28,315 nucleotides of DNA. Source: JAZRUF01 sp045652405. GTDB taxonomy: Bacteria > Bacillota > Clostridia > Oscillospirales > JAAYXM01. The notes below the pieces were generated by a model. The model made no database searches. It saw nothing but the letters and a program-made list of their open reading frames with translations, and had not been told where the DNA came from. The DNA lies in the NCBI GenBank assembly GCA_045652405.1, contig JAZRUF010000132.1, forward strand, positions 1 to 28,315, in the 5' to 3' direction. This document shows positions 8,765-17,808 of the stretch, in pieces. The translations under genes and the position numbers were made by a program. The number at the start of each line of letters is the position of its first letter. Position 1 is the stretch's first letter.

Positions 8765-9481
8765 ATGCAGTTTATGGACAATATGGAAGCCTTGATAGAT
8801 GTTTCCGACATGCAGCTTAGAACGATTGAAAAGCACATGAAAAACGGCGTGGTGTTCTGCGATATGGGCGCTGTTATATCAACAGATGCTATTATAGGTG
8901 AGGGAACCAAAATTCTTCCCGGAGTGGTTATTATGGAGGGCGTACGCATAGGAAGAGACTGCGTTATAGGCCCTAATACCGTGCTTGAAAACTGTACTGT
9001 CGGAGATGGGGCAAGCGTCAATGCATCCCAGATTTATGACAGCAGCGTAGGCGCAAAAACTACTGTGGGCCCGTTTGCGCATATAAGAAGCCACTGCGAA
9101 ATAGGCGAGCGCTGCAGGATAGGAAATTTTGTTGAGCTTAAAAACTCCAAAATTAAAAACGGAAGTAAGATGTCACACCTGTCATATATCGGGGATACCG
9201 ACATGGGTGAAAATGTAAACATGGGCTGCGGAACCATAACTGTAAACTATGACGGTGTTAATAAATCACGCACGGTAATCGGCGACAACGCATTTGTCGG
9301 CTGCAACTCCAATCTCATAGCACCGGTGACGGTCGGCTGCGATACGTTGGTCGCTGCGGGAACAACCGTGCATGAGGATGTTCCGGACGGTGCGTTGGTA
9401 ATTTCACGCCCCAGGCAGACTGTTAAGCCGGAGGCGGCACGGAGAATATTTAAAGTAAAACGCGAAAACAAAAACAAATAG
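8765..9481 (+). CDS. Stand-alone GlmU-type N-acetyltransferase (left-handed beta-helix), no uridylyltransferase domain
   Basis: The 238 residues match the C-terminal half of bifunctional GlmU, which acetylates glucosamine 1-phosphate with acetyl-CoA for UDP-GlcNAc synthesis. Hexapeptide repeats (I-G-x-G and similar) run from about 35 to 205. GlmU active-site equivalents are present: Arg108 (AHIRSH), Lys126 (VELKNSK), catalytic His138 (MSHLSYIGD) and Asn161-Tyr162 (NYDGVNK), plus the C-terminal PRQ segment. Residues 1-30 resemble the helical linker that follows the N-terminal domain in GlmU (EKHMKNGV), yet the pyrophosphorylase domain of roughly 220 residues is absent. AGGAGGA before the ATG shows this is the real start. 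Either a separate uridylyltransferase exists elsewhere or the substrate differs. Confidence 0.88.
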   Translation: MQFMDNMEALIDVSDMQLRTIEKHMKNGVVFCDMGAVISTDAIIGEGTKILPGVVIMEGVRIGRDCVIGPNTVLENCTVGDGASVNASQIYDSSVGAKTTVGPFAHIRSHCEIGERCRIGNFVELKNSKIKNGSKMSHLSYIGDTDMGENVNMGCGTITVNYDGVNKSRTVIGDNAFVGCNSNLIAPVTVGCDTLVAAGTTVHEDVPDGALVISRPRQTVKPEAARRIFKVKRENKNK

Positions 9482-9503
9482 CCTAAATATACGGTGGTAT
9501 AAT

Positions 9504-10139
9504 ATGTCCATATTTGATTTGTTTAAAAAGATAGAAAAAGAAAATCAGGTGAGCTTCGGTGCGCCCGAATGGCTTATAGTCGGCTTGGGAAACCCGGGTG
9601 ATAAGTATGAAACCACGCGCCATAACGCGGGATTTCTCGCCATGGATGTGCTTGCATCACGCTTTAATATAAAGATAAGCCGCATGAAATTCAGTGCACT
9701 CATAGGTCAGGGCACTATAGCGGGGAAAAACACGGTACTTATGAAACCGCAAAAATTTATGAACCTGTCCGGTGAATGCGTGCGTGATGCGGCGAAGTTT
9801 TATAATCTTGCGATGGATAGGGTTATAGTCATGTATGACGATGTATCTTTAGAGCCCGGGCGTATCCGCGTGCGCGCCAAAGGCAGCGCGGGTGGGCATA
9901 ACGGTATAAAAAACATTATAGCCCAGTGCGGAAGCGATGCGTTCCCGCGCGTAAAGATAGGCGTGGGAGCGAAGCCGCATCCGGATTACGATATGGCAGA
10001 TTGGGTGCTCAGCAATTTCTCCAAAGACGAGCAGGCGGCGCTTACTCCGGCGCTTGACAATGCAGCGTCTGCGGCAGTCGCCGTGATGACTGACGGAGTT
10101 GCAGGCGCGTCAAATCGCTTTAACGGAGCGGGTGCGTAA
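9504..10139 (+). CDS. pth: Peptidyl-tRNA hydrolase
   Basis: This 211-residue enzyme cleaves peptidyl-tRNAs released from stalled ribosomes, so that the tRNA can be reused. Catalytic and substrate-binding residues are all visible: Asn30 in GLGNPGDKYETTRHNAGF, catalytic His40, Asn87 in KFMNLSG, Asp112 in MYDDVSLEPG, and Asn133 in GGHNGIK. The protein carries about 22 extra residues before the usual start (SIFDLFKKIEKEN), longer than the typical 185-195 residue enzyme. GGTGG lies ahead of the ATG. It follows the acetyltransferase by 22 bases and precedes mfd by 21. The pth-mfd pairing is common in Firmicutes and supports the call. Confidence 0.96.
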   Translation: MSIFDLFKKIEKENQVSFGAPEWLIVGLGNPGDKYETTRHNAGFLAMDVLASRFNIKISRMKFSALIGQGTIAGKNTVLMKPQKFMNLSGECVRDAAKFYNLAMDRVIVMYDDVSLEPGRIRVRAKGSAGGHNGIKNIIAQCGSDAFPRVKIGVGAKPHPDYDMADWVLSNFSKDEQAALTPALDNAASAAVAVMTDGVAGASNRFNGAGA

Positions 10140-10160
10140 TCTTAAGTATGGTGAATATTA

Positions 10161-13100
10161 ATGCTCTCATTGATTGATTTTCTGAAAAAAAGCCCTGATA
10201 TTCAGGATATATTGAAAAAACTTGCCGCCGGAGATAACCCATTGTTGGTCTCCGGCTTATCGCACATACACAAGCTTTTGTGTGCGGCGGTTGTAAGGCG
10301 AATTACCGGTCGTCCGGTATGCATTGTGTATCAGGATGATTTTGACGCGCGCAAAGTTGCAAGGGATATGTCCACCCTCTGCGAGGAAGATCCTTTTATT
10401 TTGGCTCCGCGGGAGTTTACGTTCCACAACGTTTCGGGTGCTTCAAGAGACCGCGAGCATGAGAGGATAGCAACCCTCAACGCCATTGCAAGCCACCGTG
10501 CGGGTATAATACTAACGTGCCCGCAGGCACTTGCGCAGAGAACTCTTGCACCGCAAGAGCTGAAGTCGCGCACGGTTACGGTTAAATCCGGCGGGGAATA
10601 TAAGCTCGACGAGCTTATAAAAACTCTCGTAGAGCTTGGCTATAAGCGCTCAGAGCAGGTAGAGGTGCCGGGGCAATTCGCGGTGCGTGGCGGCATACTT
10701 GACGTTTTCTCGCCCGGCGTGGAGAACCCGGTAAGAATTGAGTTTTGGGGCGATGAAGTAGATGCGATGGGAGAATTTGATGCGGAGACCCAGCGAAGAA
10801 TACTCAACCTGCAAGTCACCTCGCTCTTACCTGCGATAGAAACCTCGGTAACGGATGAAAAATTATATGAGCTCGCCGATGAATTAAAGGTTTTAAGAGA
10901 AAAACTGATAAAATCCAAAAAAGAAAGTCCGGAGCTTGTAAATTCGCTGACCGGGGATATTTCGCTTTTAGATAGCGGAGAGCGTTTTGCGTGGCTTGAC
11001 AGATACCTGCCCATACTATCCGGCGAATTTGTATGTGCAGCGGATTATCTGCCTCAGGATGCGGTTGTGATGATTGACGATGCGGTCAGGGTAAAAGAGG
11101 CGGCAAAACGTGTTGAAGAGCAGCACTATGAGGATGTAAAGATGCTGCTTGATGCGGGAATTATCCACCCGAAATACTGCGAATTTATGATCTCTTTTTC
11201 AGAACTTATGCCGTTTTTGGCGGAAAAGAGCTTGGTTTACCTTGAGAATTTCACAAGATCAACATATCCGATTGCGCCTAAGGGCATTTCAAATCTTCTG
11301 GCAAAGCAGCTTCCAAGCTACGGTGGAAATATAGAGGTTGCGTGCAGCGATATTGAAAATTATCAGAACGAGCAATATTCGGTAGTCGTACTGTGCGGCA
11401 CAGATAATTCAGCGCAGGCACTTCGCGATGTTCTTATAAACCACGGTATCAAGGCGGGATTTGACCGTGCCCTTTCCGAAATCCCGCAGGGCGGGCATAC
11501 AATTGTCGCGCGCGGGATGCTTTCCGCGGGATTTGAGCTTCCAAATGACCGGATAGTGTTTATGGCGGAAGGTCAGCTTGTTGCCGCGTCAGGCAGAGGA
11601 AGAGTCCGCACCGGAAAGAATAAATCAAACCGACAGAGAATAGAAAATTATCAGGATTTATCCGTAGGTTGCCTTGTGGTTCATGACCAGCACGGAATAG
11701 GCAGGTTTGCGGGAATAGAGAAGATGCAGGTTGACGGTGTTCAAAAGGACTATATAAAAATCATATATGCGGGTACGGACGCACTCTACGTTCCGGTAAC
11801 TCAGCTTGATATGGTTTCAAAGTATATAGGCGGTGGTGAGGATGCGCCGATAAAATTAAGCCATCTGGGCGGTACGGATTGGCAGAGGGCGAAATCCCGC
11901 GCCAAGGGTGCGGCTAAGGACATGGCAGAGCAGCTTATAAAACTCTATGCCGAGCGTCAGAACAAGGTGGGTTACGCCTTCCAGCCTGACTGCACATGGC
12001 AGAAGGAATTTGAAGATTCGTTTGAGTATGACGAAACAAATGACCAGCTACGATGCAGTGCTGAAATTAAAAAAGATATGCAGTCAACCCATCCGATGGA
12101 TAGACTGCTGTGCGGTGATGTAGGCTTTGGAAAAACAGAAGTTGCGCTACGTGCCATTATGAAGTGCGTGCTCGGCGGCAAGCAGGCGGCGATACTTGTT
12201 CCGACCACCGTGCTTGCACAGCAGCACTATGTTACGGCTACGCGCAGGTTTGCAAACTATCCGATACGCATCGCGCAAATAAGCAGGTTTTCTACACCGG
12301 CTCAGAGCCGTGAGGCACTGAGAAAACTCAGTACCGGTGAGCTTGATGTAATTATAGGAACGCACAAGCTCTTGCAAAAGTCCGTGCAGTTTCATGACTT
12401 AGGGCTACTTATAGTGGATGAGGAGCAACGCTTCGGAGTAAGCCATAAGGAGCGTCTTAAGGAAATTGCAACCGATGTGGATGTACTTACCCTTACTGCA
12501 ACACCCATACCACGAACGCTTAATATGGCACTTTCGGGAATACGCGATATGTCGATAATAGAAGAACCGCCAAGGAACCGCCATCCGGTTCAGACATACG
12601 TTTTTGAGCACAACTGGAACGTAATATCCGACGCAATCCGCCGTGAAATATCGCGTGGCGGACAGGTTTATTATTTACACAACCGCGTGGCATCCATCGA
12701 TGCTACCGCAGGAAGACTCGCGCGCCTTATCCCGGATCTTGCCGTGGGCGTAGCGCACGGTAAAATGAATGAGGATGAGCTCTCCGAGGTTATGCAGCGC
12801 ATGGTCGAGGGCGAGATTCAGGTACTTGTGTGCAGTACGATTATCGAAACCGGAATTGATATTCCAAACGTAAATACGCTTATTATAGAAGATGCCGACC
12901 ATTTGGGGCTTTCTCAGCTACATCAGTTGCGCGGGCGAGTAGGGCGTTCGCCCAGACACGCATTTGCATATCTTACCTACCGCAGAGGCAAAGCACTCAC
13001 CGAGGTTGCCGAGAAGCGGCTTTCTGCAATACGCGAGTATGCTGAGTTCGGCTCCGGCTTTAAAATAGCCATGCGTGACCTTGAAATACGCGGTGCGGGA

Positions 13101-13688
13101 AATATTTTAGGCTCCGAGCAGAGCGGGCATATGATGAGTGTTGGATACGATATGTATTTAAAGCTTCTCGAGGAAGCCGTACAGGAGGAAAAGGGCGAAA
13201 AGCCGACAAGACCGAAGGAGTGCACCGCGGATTTGACCGTGTCTGCCAATATCCCCGAGTCATACGTCAAATCACCCGAGCAGCGCATGGATTTGTATCG
13301 TCAGATTGCGTCTATATCCGATGAGGATGAAGCTGAGGATATGATAGATGAGCTGTGCGACCGCTTTGGAGAACCGCCAAGGAGTATGCTCGTGCTTATT
13401 GATATATCCATGCTTCGCCATAATGCCGCGAAGGTCGGAATATCCGAGATAACGCAAAAGAGCGGGCTTCTCAAGATAACAATGTATGACCCGGAGTTTG
13501 CGTGGATTTCGGATTTATGCTCAAAAAAAGAGTACAAGGGAAGAATTCTTTTAAACGCGGGACAGGAGCCGTATTTGACGCTCAAGCTCAAAAACGGTGA
13601 AGATGTCCTCGGTACTGCAAATAAGTTTGTAAAAGATTACGGCGATGCACGTGAAAGAATAAGCAGTGGAAAAAATAATGCTGAATAA
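10161..13688 (+). CDS. mfd: Transcription-repair coupling factor
   Basis: This protein of 1175 residues is full length for Mfd, the translocase that removes RNA polymerase stalled at DNA damage and recruits UvrA. Order of parts: a UvrB-like N-terminal module (about 1-350, with RGGILDVFSPG), the CarD-like RNA polymerase interaction domain (about 495-570, starting near VGCLVVHDQHGIG), the helicase core with Walker A GDVGFGKT at 652-659 and DEEQ at 753-756, TATPIPRTLNMA, the TIIETGIDIPN and QLHQLRGRVGRS motifs, the RAGNILG-type segment, and the C-terminal TRCF domain. The start ATG follows a GGTGA Shine-Dalgarno-like sequence. It is probably transcribed together with pth. Confidence 0.98.
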   Translation: MLSLIDFLKKSPDIQDILKKLAAGDNPLLVSGLSHIHKLLCAAVVRRITGRPVCIVYQDDFDARKVARDMSTLCEEDPFILAPREFTFHNVSGASRDREHERIATLNAIASHRAGIILTCPQALAQRTLAPQELKSRTVTVKSGGEYKLDELIKTLVELGYKRSEQVEVPGQFAVRGGILDVFSPGVENPVRIEFWGDEVDAMGEFDAETQRRILNLQVTSLLPAIETSVTDEKLYELADELKVLREKLIKSKKESPELVNSLTGDISLLDSGERFAWLDRYLPILSGEFVCAADYLPQDAVVMIDDAVRVKEAAKRVEEQHYEDVKMLLDAGIIHPKYCEFMISFSELMPFLAEKSLVYLENFTRSTYPIAPKGISNLLAKQLPSYGGNIEVACSDIENYQNEQYSVVVLCGTDNSAQALRDVLINHGIKAGFDRALSEIPQGGHTIVARGMLSAGFELPNDRIVFMAEGQLVAASGRGRVRTGKNKSNRQRIENYQDLSVGCLVVHDQHGIGRFAGIEKMQVDGVQKDYIKIIYAGTDALYVPVTQLDMVSKYIGGGEDAPIKLSHLGGTDWQRAKSRAKGAAKDMAEQLIKLYAERQNKVGYAFQPDCTWQKEFEDSFEYDETNDQLRCSAEIKKDMQSTHPMDRLLCGDVGFGKTEVALRAIMKCVLGGKQAAILVPTTVLAQQHYVTATRRFANYPIRIAQISRFSTPAQSREALRKLSTGELDVIIGTHKLLQKSVQFHDLGLLIVDEEQRFGVSHKERLKEIATDVDVLTLTATPIPRTLNMALSGIRDMSIIEEPPRNRHPVQTYVFEHNWNVISDAIRREISRGGQVYYLHNRVASIDATAGRLARLIPDLAVGVAHGKMNEDELSEVMQRMVEGEIQVLVCSTIIETGIDIPNVNTLIIEDADHLGLSQLHQLRGRVGRSPRHAFAYLTYRRGKALTEVAEKRLSAIREYAEFGSGFKIAMRDLEIRGAGNILGSEQSGHMMSVGYDMYLKLLEEAVQEEKGEKPTRPKECTADLTVSANIPESYVKSPEQRMDLYRQIASISDEDEAEDMIDELCDRFGEPPRSMLVLIDISMLRHNAAKVGISEITQKSGLLKITMYDPEFAWISDLCSKKEYKGRILLNAGQEPYLTLKLKNGEDVLGTANKFVKDYGDARERISSGKNNAE

Positions 13689-13700
13689 TTTACAAATAGT

Positions 13701-13730
13701 TTGCTTTTTAAGATGCTTTTGTGATATACT
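13701..13730 (+). promoter_or_regulatory. Predicted promoter of the foldase gene
   Basis: TTGCTT (13701-13706) and TATACT (13725-13730) are 18 bases apart, and TGA directly before the -10 makes it an extended -10. It separates the foldase gene from mfd, after which no terminator is visible. Confidence 0.65.
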
Positions 13731-13787
13731 ATATAACGATATATTCTCAATAAAAATGTAATACCAACAAAAAGGGGATGCACACCA

Positions 13788-14924
13788 ATGAAAAAAATTA
13801 AAATCAGCGCGCTTATCCTTTCTTTTGCCATGGTTGCAACGCTGTTTGCAGGCTGCGGTCAGAAGAGTGACACTCTCGTCACAATCGACGGCAAAGAAAT
13901 GCCGGAATATATGTTTGAGTATTTTGTTCAGTCTATGGCTAACAGCTATGCAAGCCAGGGCATGAATTTGGCAGACTACTTAGACGAAGACGCGGGTGAC
14001 GGAATGACTGTTGATGAGCTCATGAAGTCCCAGATTGTTGAGACGCTTAAGACATACGTTGCATGCGAGAAGCTTGCAGAGGAAAACGGACTTGCTCTTA
14101 CCGATGCTGAAATCAAGGCTCTTGATGATACAAAGCAGCAGCAGATTGAAGATGCGGGCGGACGACGTGAGTTTGTAAAGCAGCTTGAGCAGGCTAAAAT
14201 TCAGGAAGAGGCTATTGACGTTATGAGCCGCTACGGTGCGGTTTATGAAAAGGTTTATACAGGTCTCTTCAGCGCAGGCGGGAAGTTTGCACCGTCAACC
14301 GAAGAGGTTGTAGCAAATGTTCTTCCGGCAAATATCCGCGTAAAGCATGTTCTTATTCAGGCAACTAAGGACAGTGAGGATTACGAGTCCAAGAAGCAGA
14401 CTGCACAGCAGGTCCAGGCACGTGCAGCCGCAGGCGAGGATTTTGACGCACTTATCGCAGAGTTTAACGAGGACCCGGGAATGGATACCTACACCGAGGG
14501 CTATATGTTTGATAAGACCGGTGCAAACTTTGACGGAAGCGGCACTATGGACAGCACCTTTACAAACGGTGCATTTGCACTTGAGGTAAACGGCGTAAGC
14601 CCGATTGTTGAAACCTCATACGGTTTCCATATTATTAAGCGTCTGCCGCTTGATGAGGCGTATATTGCTGAGCATATGGATACTTTCATGGCCCCGGTTG
14701 CAGATGTTGTGTTCCAGAAAAAGGTTATGGAGATTGCAGAGGGCTTGACAGTTGTTGAAACCGATGCATACAAAAACTTCAGCCTTAAGAACCTTTTGGG
14801 CGCAAGCGAGTCTAATGATGGTCATGACCACGGAAGCACCGGAACAATTGAGCCGACGGATGATAGCGCAGCAGATGATGCAGCGATTTCACTCGAGCCG
14901 GTAGACGATGCAGCAGCCGAATAG
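13788..14924 (+). CDS. PrsA-like lipoprotein, parvulin-type peptidyl-prolyl isomerase
   Basis: This 378-residue protein should help secreted proteins fold on the outer face of the membrane. A lipoprotein signal peptide ends at LFAGC, with the lipidated cysteine at residue 23. An N-terminal SurA/PrsA-like helical region follows (about 30-180), then a PPIC (parvulin) domain at about 183-290 with the conserved IRVKHVLI opening, an EDFDALIAEF helix and the YGFHIIKR closing strand. The C terminus is a low-complexity acidic tail with a GHDHG patch. AAGGGG lies upstream of the ATG. It has its own promoter and terminator, so it is a single-gene unit. Foldase function is inferred from the family. Confidence 0.9.
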   Translation: MKKIKISALILSFAMVATLFAGCGQKSDTLVTIDGKEMPEYMFEYFVQSMANSYASQGMNLADYLDEDAGDGMTVDELMKSQIVETLKTYVACEKLAEENGLALTDAEIKALDDTKQQQIEDAGGRREFVKQLEQAKIQEEAIDVMSRYGAVYEKVYTGLFSAGGKFAPSTEEVVANVLPANIRVKHVLIQATKDSEDYESKKQTAQQVQARAAAGEDFDALIAEFNEDPGMDTYTEGYMFDKTGANFDGSGTMDSTFTNGAFALEVNGVSPIVETSYGFHIIKRLPLDEAYIAEHMDTFMAPVADVVFQKKVMEIAEGLTVVETDAYKNFSLKNLLGASESNDGHDHGSTGTIEPTDDSAADDAAISLEPVDDAAAE

Positions 14925-14940
14925 TATTAAATAGTTTTAA

Positions 14941-14973
14941 AATTCCCAATGCGTTTAGCATTGGGAATTTTTT
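14941..14973 (+). terminator. Intrinsic terminator of the foldase gene
   Basis: AATTCCCAATGC pairs perfectly with GCATTGGGAATT around a five-base loop, ending in a run of T residues, 16 bases after the stop codon. Confidence 0.95.
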
Positions 14974-15016
14974 GTCCTATACAATAAAATTTTTATTTCC
15001 CATATGTTCTCTTATT

Positions 15017-15051
15017 TCCCGACAATACTCTTTCCAAACTGAGGGTAAAAT
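15017..15051 (+). promoter_or_regulatory. Possible Spo0A-type promoter of spoIIE (long spacer)
   Basis: A -10-like TAAAAT (15046-15051) has no good -35 at 17-18 bases, but CCGACA (15019-15024) lies 21 bases upstream. The reverse complement across that -35 reads TTGTCGGGA, close to the Spo0A box core TTGTCGAA. Bacillus subtilis spoIIE is known to have a sigma-A promoter with a 21-base spacer activated by Spo0A~P bound near the -35. The assignment here is inference. Confidence 0.4.
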
Positions 15052-15081
15052 CAAAAGTATCCGGAAAAGGAGGACGTTTAA

Positions 15082-17442
15082 ATGGACATAAAAGGATTAC
15101 ACAGCAAGGCGGAGAATATGAGAGGTGTGATTTTAAGATACATAACCTCTTTTTTTCGCAAGCCGTTTTTTTTAAAGGTGGTTGGATACCTCATACGGTT
15201 CGGTATGGGTTGTATACTTCCCGGTGCGGTAATTCTGGGCGGATGGTCGCCGTTTGGTCTCGGCTTTGCCGCCGCGCTCGGAGCGTCAGACGGCGCGATG
15301 TTTGGACTTGCGGGCACAATGCTTGGATATTTTCGAGTGCTGCAGTCTGCAAACGGACTTAAGTATATAGCCATATGTATTTTAATATATACAGCCGGTT
15401 TTGTTTTTCGCGGAACGTCATTTATGAAGAGGGAATGGTTCATGCCGCTTAGTGCAGCGGTGAGTGCGGCGGCAGTAGGTTTTGTGTTTGTTGCAGATGC
15501 GGGATTTCAGGCGGTTGATGTGGCTTTTTTCGTCACGGAGGTTATGCTGGTCGCTGTTTGTACATATGCCTATCAGCCGTATTTTAACGCTGATTTGGAA
15601 AGGGAGGATGACGGTTCAGTAGGCAATACCCTTTTTCGCGCCATAAGTCTTATTATACTTGCCGCATCGCTTCTTATTCCTCTTGCACAGATTGAGCTGA
15701 TAGCCGAAGCTACACTTGGACGTACGCTCGCGGTGTTTTTTATAATGCTTAGCGGATATTACGGAGGAATAGGCGCGGGAAGCTGCGCAGGAGTGGTGCT
15801 CGGTCTTGCCATAGGCGTGGCGGAAGCATCGCCAATATATTGTGCTATGTACGGTTTTGCCGCAGTCGCATCATCTGTATTCTCAAAGAAAGGTAAGCTT
15901 TTGTACACGGTTGTATACCTCGTATCGAATTCCGGAGCTATGTTCTGGATGACTGCAGGAGAGCAAATATCCGCACTTTACGAGGCGTTTTTTGCATCAG
16001 TATTTTTTCTGCTTGTCGGTGAAATGTTTTCGCAAGTGGTTCCGCGCGTTGAGAGCGTAGCTGATATAAGCCGCGAGAATTCCAAGCGTGTCAGGGACTT
16101 TACTGTGGACAGGCTCAGGCGCGCGTCCGGAGCGTTTGGTGAGCTCGGGGATATGCTGTCCTCTGTTCTTAGCAATACAAAAGAAAATGAAAACAGTATA
16201 ACTTCAGTGTTTAATCACCCGGCGCAGAAGGTGTGCAAAAGATGCGAGCTGTCCGGCTCCTGTTGGGAGAAAGAGTATGTCTCGACTAAGGACGCGCTAA
16301 ACAGTGTAACCTCGGCAATGCGTGAGCGGGGAAGCTTAGAAGCCGCGGACTTGCCGATACATTTTACGTCAAGATGCATCCATTTAAACGAGTTTATAGG
16401 TGAGGTAAACCGTGAGCTTATAGCCTTCCGTTACCGACGGCAGTTTAAAAGCCGGATAGCCGAGAGCCGCAAGGTGATATGCAAGCAATATCGTGGTATG
16501 GCTCAGGTGTTTGACCGAATGAGTCAGGATATTGCAAAGCAGCCGAGGTTTGATTTGAGAGCCGAGGATGCAATCCGACGCATACTTGCAAATGAGAAGA
16601 TGCAAGCGCATGTGTGCGTATACAGAGATGCGGCAAACCATGTTAATCTACAAATAGAGGGCAAAAATCTCGCCAAGCTTTTTGAAAATATGAAGCAATA
16701 TCTGGAATGTTTTTCAAACGTGCTCGGGGTTTCACTTACTGCACCCGAAAAGAGGGAGAGTGATAGTGGCTTTAAGTTCGTTGCACGTCAGGCGGAGCCG
16801 CTCAGCGCATCTTTAGGCGTTGCAGTTCATAAAAAGCGCGACTCTGAAGTCAGCGGTGATTCGGGAAGCTATTTTAAATTGGAGGATGGGCGACTGTGCG
16901 TTATACTCTCTGACGGAATGGGAAGCGGCAAGGCGGCTGCCGCCGAGAGTGCAGATGCAATACGCATGCTTGAGAGATTTTTAAAAGCGGGGATAGACCC
17001 CGCAGTTTCGCTTGCCACGATAAATTCTGCACTTGTCATAAAAAATGCCGAGCTTGGCGGTTTTGCAACGCTTGATTTCATGTGCGTTGACTTATTTAAC
17101 GGTGAATGTGAGTTCTATAAATTCGGCAGTGCGCCGACATATATAAAGCGCGGCAGGCATATCCGCAGACTAACCTCATCATCCCTGCCGGCAGGCATTG
17201 GCGGATGCACAGAGGGAAGGGTTGAAAAAACCAAAGTAAAACTTCATAATGGCGATATAGTAGTTCTTGCCAGCGACGGAGTGGCAGATGCGGCAGATGA
17301 TACATGGCTGCAAAACTTTTTGTCCGAGTTTAGCGGCGAGAGTGCAAAGGAGCTTGCCGGCGCACTTATGAACAGTGCATTTTCAAGGTACGGACGCTCG
17401 GACGATATGACTATCATGACGGTTTTTATCGGCAAAAATTAG
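15082..17442 (+). CDS. spoIIE: Stage II sporulation protein E (membrane PP2C phosphatase)
   Basis: The 786 residues fit SpoIIE, which dephosphorylates SpoIIAA to release sigma-F in the forespore and acts at the asymmetric septum. Residues about 30-330 are a multi-pass membrane region with roughly ten hydrophobic segments. A central regulatory region follows, with a cysteine cluster (VCKRCELSGSCW). The C-terminal PP2C/SpoIIE phosphatase domain spans about 575-785, with metal-binding Asp611 in SDGMGSGK, GGFATLDFM, and Asp732 in ASDGVADA. AAAGGAGG precedes the ATG, an excellent ribosome binding site. It is the strongest sign here that the organism forms endospores or descends from one that did. 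A small membrane-anchored protein follows on the same strand. Confidence 0.96.
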   Translation: MDIKGLHSKAENMRGVILRYITSFFRKPFFLKVVGYLIRFGMGCILPGAVILGGWSPFGLGFAAALGASDGAMFGLAGTMLGYFRVLQSANGLKYIAICILIYTAGFVFRGTSFMKREWFMPLSAAVSAAAVGFVFVADAGFQAVDVAFFVTEVMLVAVCTYAYQPYFNADLEREDDGSVGNTLFRAISLIILAASLLIPLAQIELIAEATLGRTLAVFFIMLSGYYGGIGAGSCAGVVLGLAIGVAEASPIYCAMYGFAAVASSVFSKKGKLLYTVVYLVSNSGAMFWMTAGEQISALYEAFFASVFFLLVGEMFSQVVPRVESVADISRENSKRVRDFTVDRLRRASGAFGELGDMLSSVLSNTKENENSITSVFNHPAQKVCKRCELSGSCWEKEYVSTKDALNSVTSAMRERGSLEAADLPIHFTSRCIHLNEFIGEVNRELIAFRYRRQFKSRIAESRKVICKQYRGMAQVFDRMSQDIAKQPRFDLRAEDAIRRILANEKMQAHVCVYRDAANHVNLQIEGKNLAKLFENMKQYLECFSNVLGVSLTAPEKRESDSGFKFVARQAEPLSASLGVAVHKKRDSEVSGDSGSYFKLEDGRLCVILSDGMGSGKAAAAESADAIRMLERFLKAGIDPAVSLATINSALVIKNAELGGFATLDFMCVDLFNGECEFYKFGSAPTYIKRGRHIRRLTSSSLPAGIGGCTEGRVEKTKVKLHNGDIVVLASDGVADAADDTWLQNFLSEFSGESAKELAGALMNSAFSRYGRSDDMTIMTVFIGKN

Positions 17443-17507
17443 CTTAGGTATATACTCCCAAAATTATGGATAAAATAGGAATATCCGTAAGAAAGGGGCA
17501 AGTAGAA

Positions 17508-17768
17508 ATGGTAAAGGGTGTAAGCCGGAGAGTAGTGGTAGTAAAGCCTGAAGGAAACCGCCTTTTTGAGCAGGCGATATTTATAATGCGGGATGATGCA
17601 AAAGGATGCGATGAAGAGTCCCTCATGCGCGAGGCTTGCATGACGGCAGAGGAGTATGTAAGAAAAAGTGGCCGTGGGAAACGCTTTGTAAAAATACCTG
17701 CACCTGCATTTGCCGCAGCGGGAGCAGCAGTTACTGGAGTTGCATGGCTCGTAAGCCTTATAAAATAA
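17508..17768 (+). CDS. Small C-terminally membrane-anchored protein of unknown function
   Basis: The protein has 86 residues from the ATG preceded by GAAAGGGG nine bases upstream. An in-frame ATG at 17466 has no ribosome binding site. The N-terminal part is basic (VSRRVVVVKPEG) and contains a compact FEQAIFIMRDDA segment; the middle is charged, and the last 24 residues form a single hydrophobic, alanine-rich segment ending WLVSLIK, so the protein is probably tail-anchored with the bulk in the cytosol. I recall similar short proteins encoded beside spoIIE in other Clostridia, but cannot name a family. Its position between spoIIE and a terminator suggests co-transcription and perhaps a sporulation-related role. 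Confidence 0.8.
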   Translation: MVKGVSRRVVVVKPEGNRLFEQAIFIMRDDAKGCDEESLMREACMTAEEYVRKSGRGKRFVKIPAPAFAAAGAAVTGVAWLVSLIK

Positions 17769-17771
17769 ACG

Positions 17772-17803
17772 ACACCGAAAGCTATTTTAGCTTTCGGTGT
17801 TTT
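17772..17803 (+). terminator. Terminator between spoIIE unit and proB (likely bidirectional)
   Basis: ACACCGAAAGCTA pairs perfectly with TAGCTTTCGGTGT around a TTT loop and is followed by a T-run on the + strand. The minus-strand side is also T-rich. It lies between the small membrane protein gene and the convergent proB stop. Confidence 0.9.
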
Positions 17804-17808
17804 ACTGT

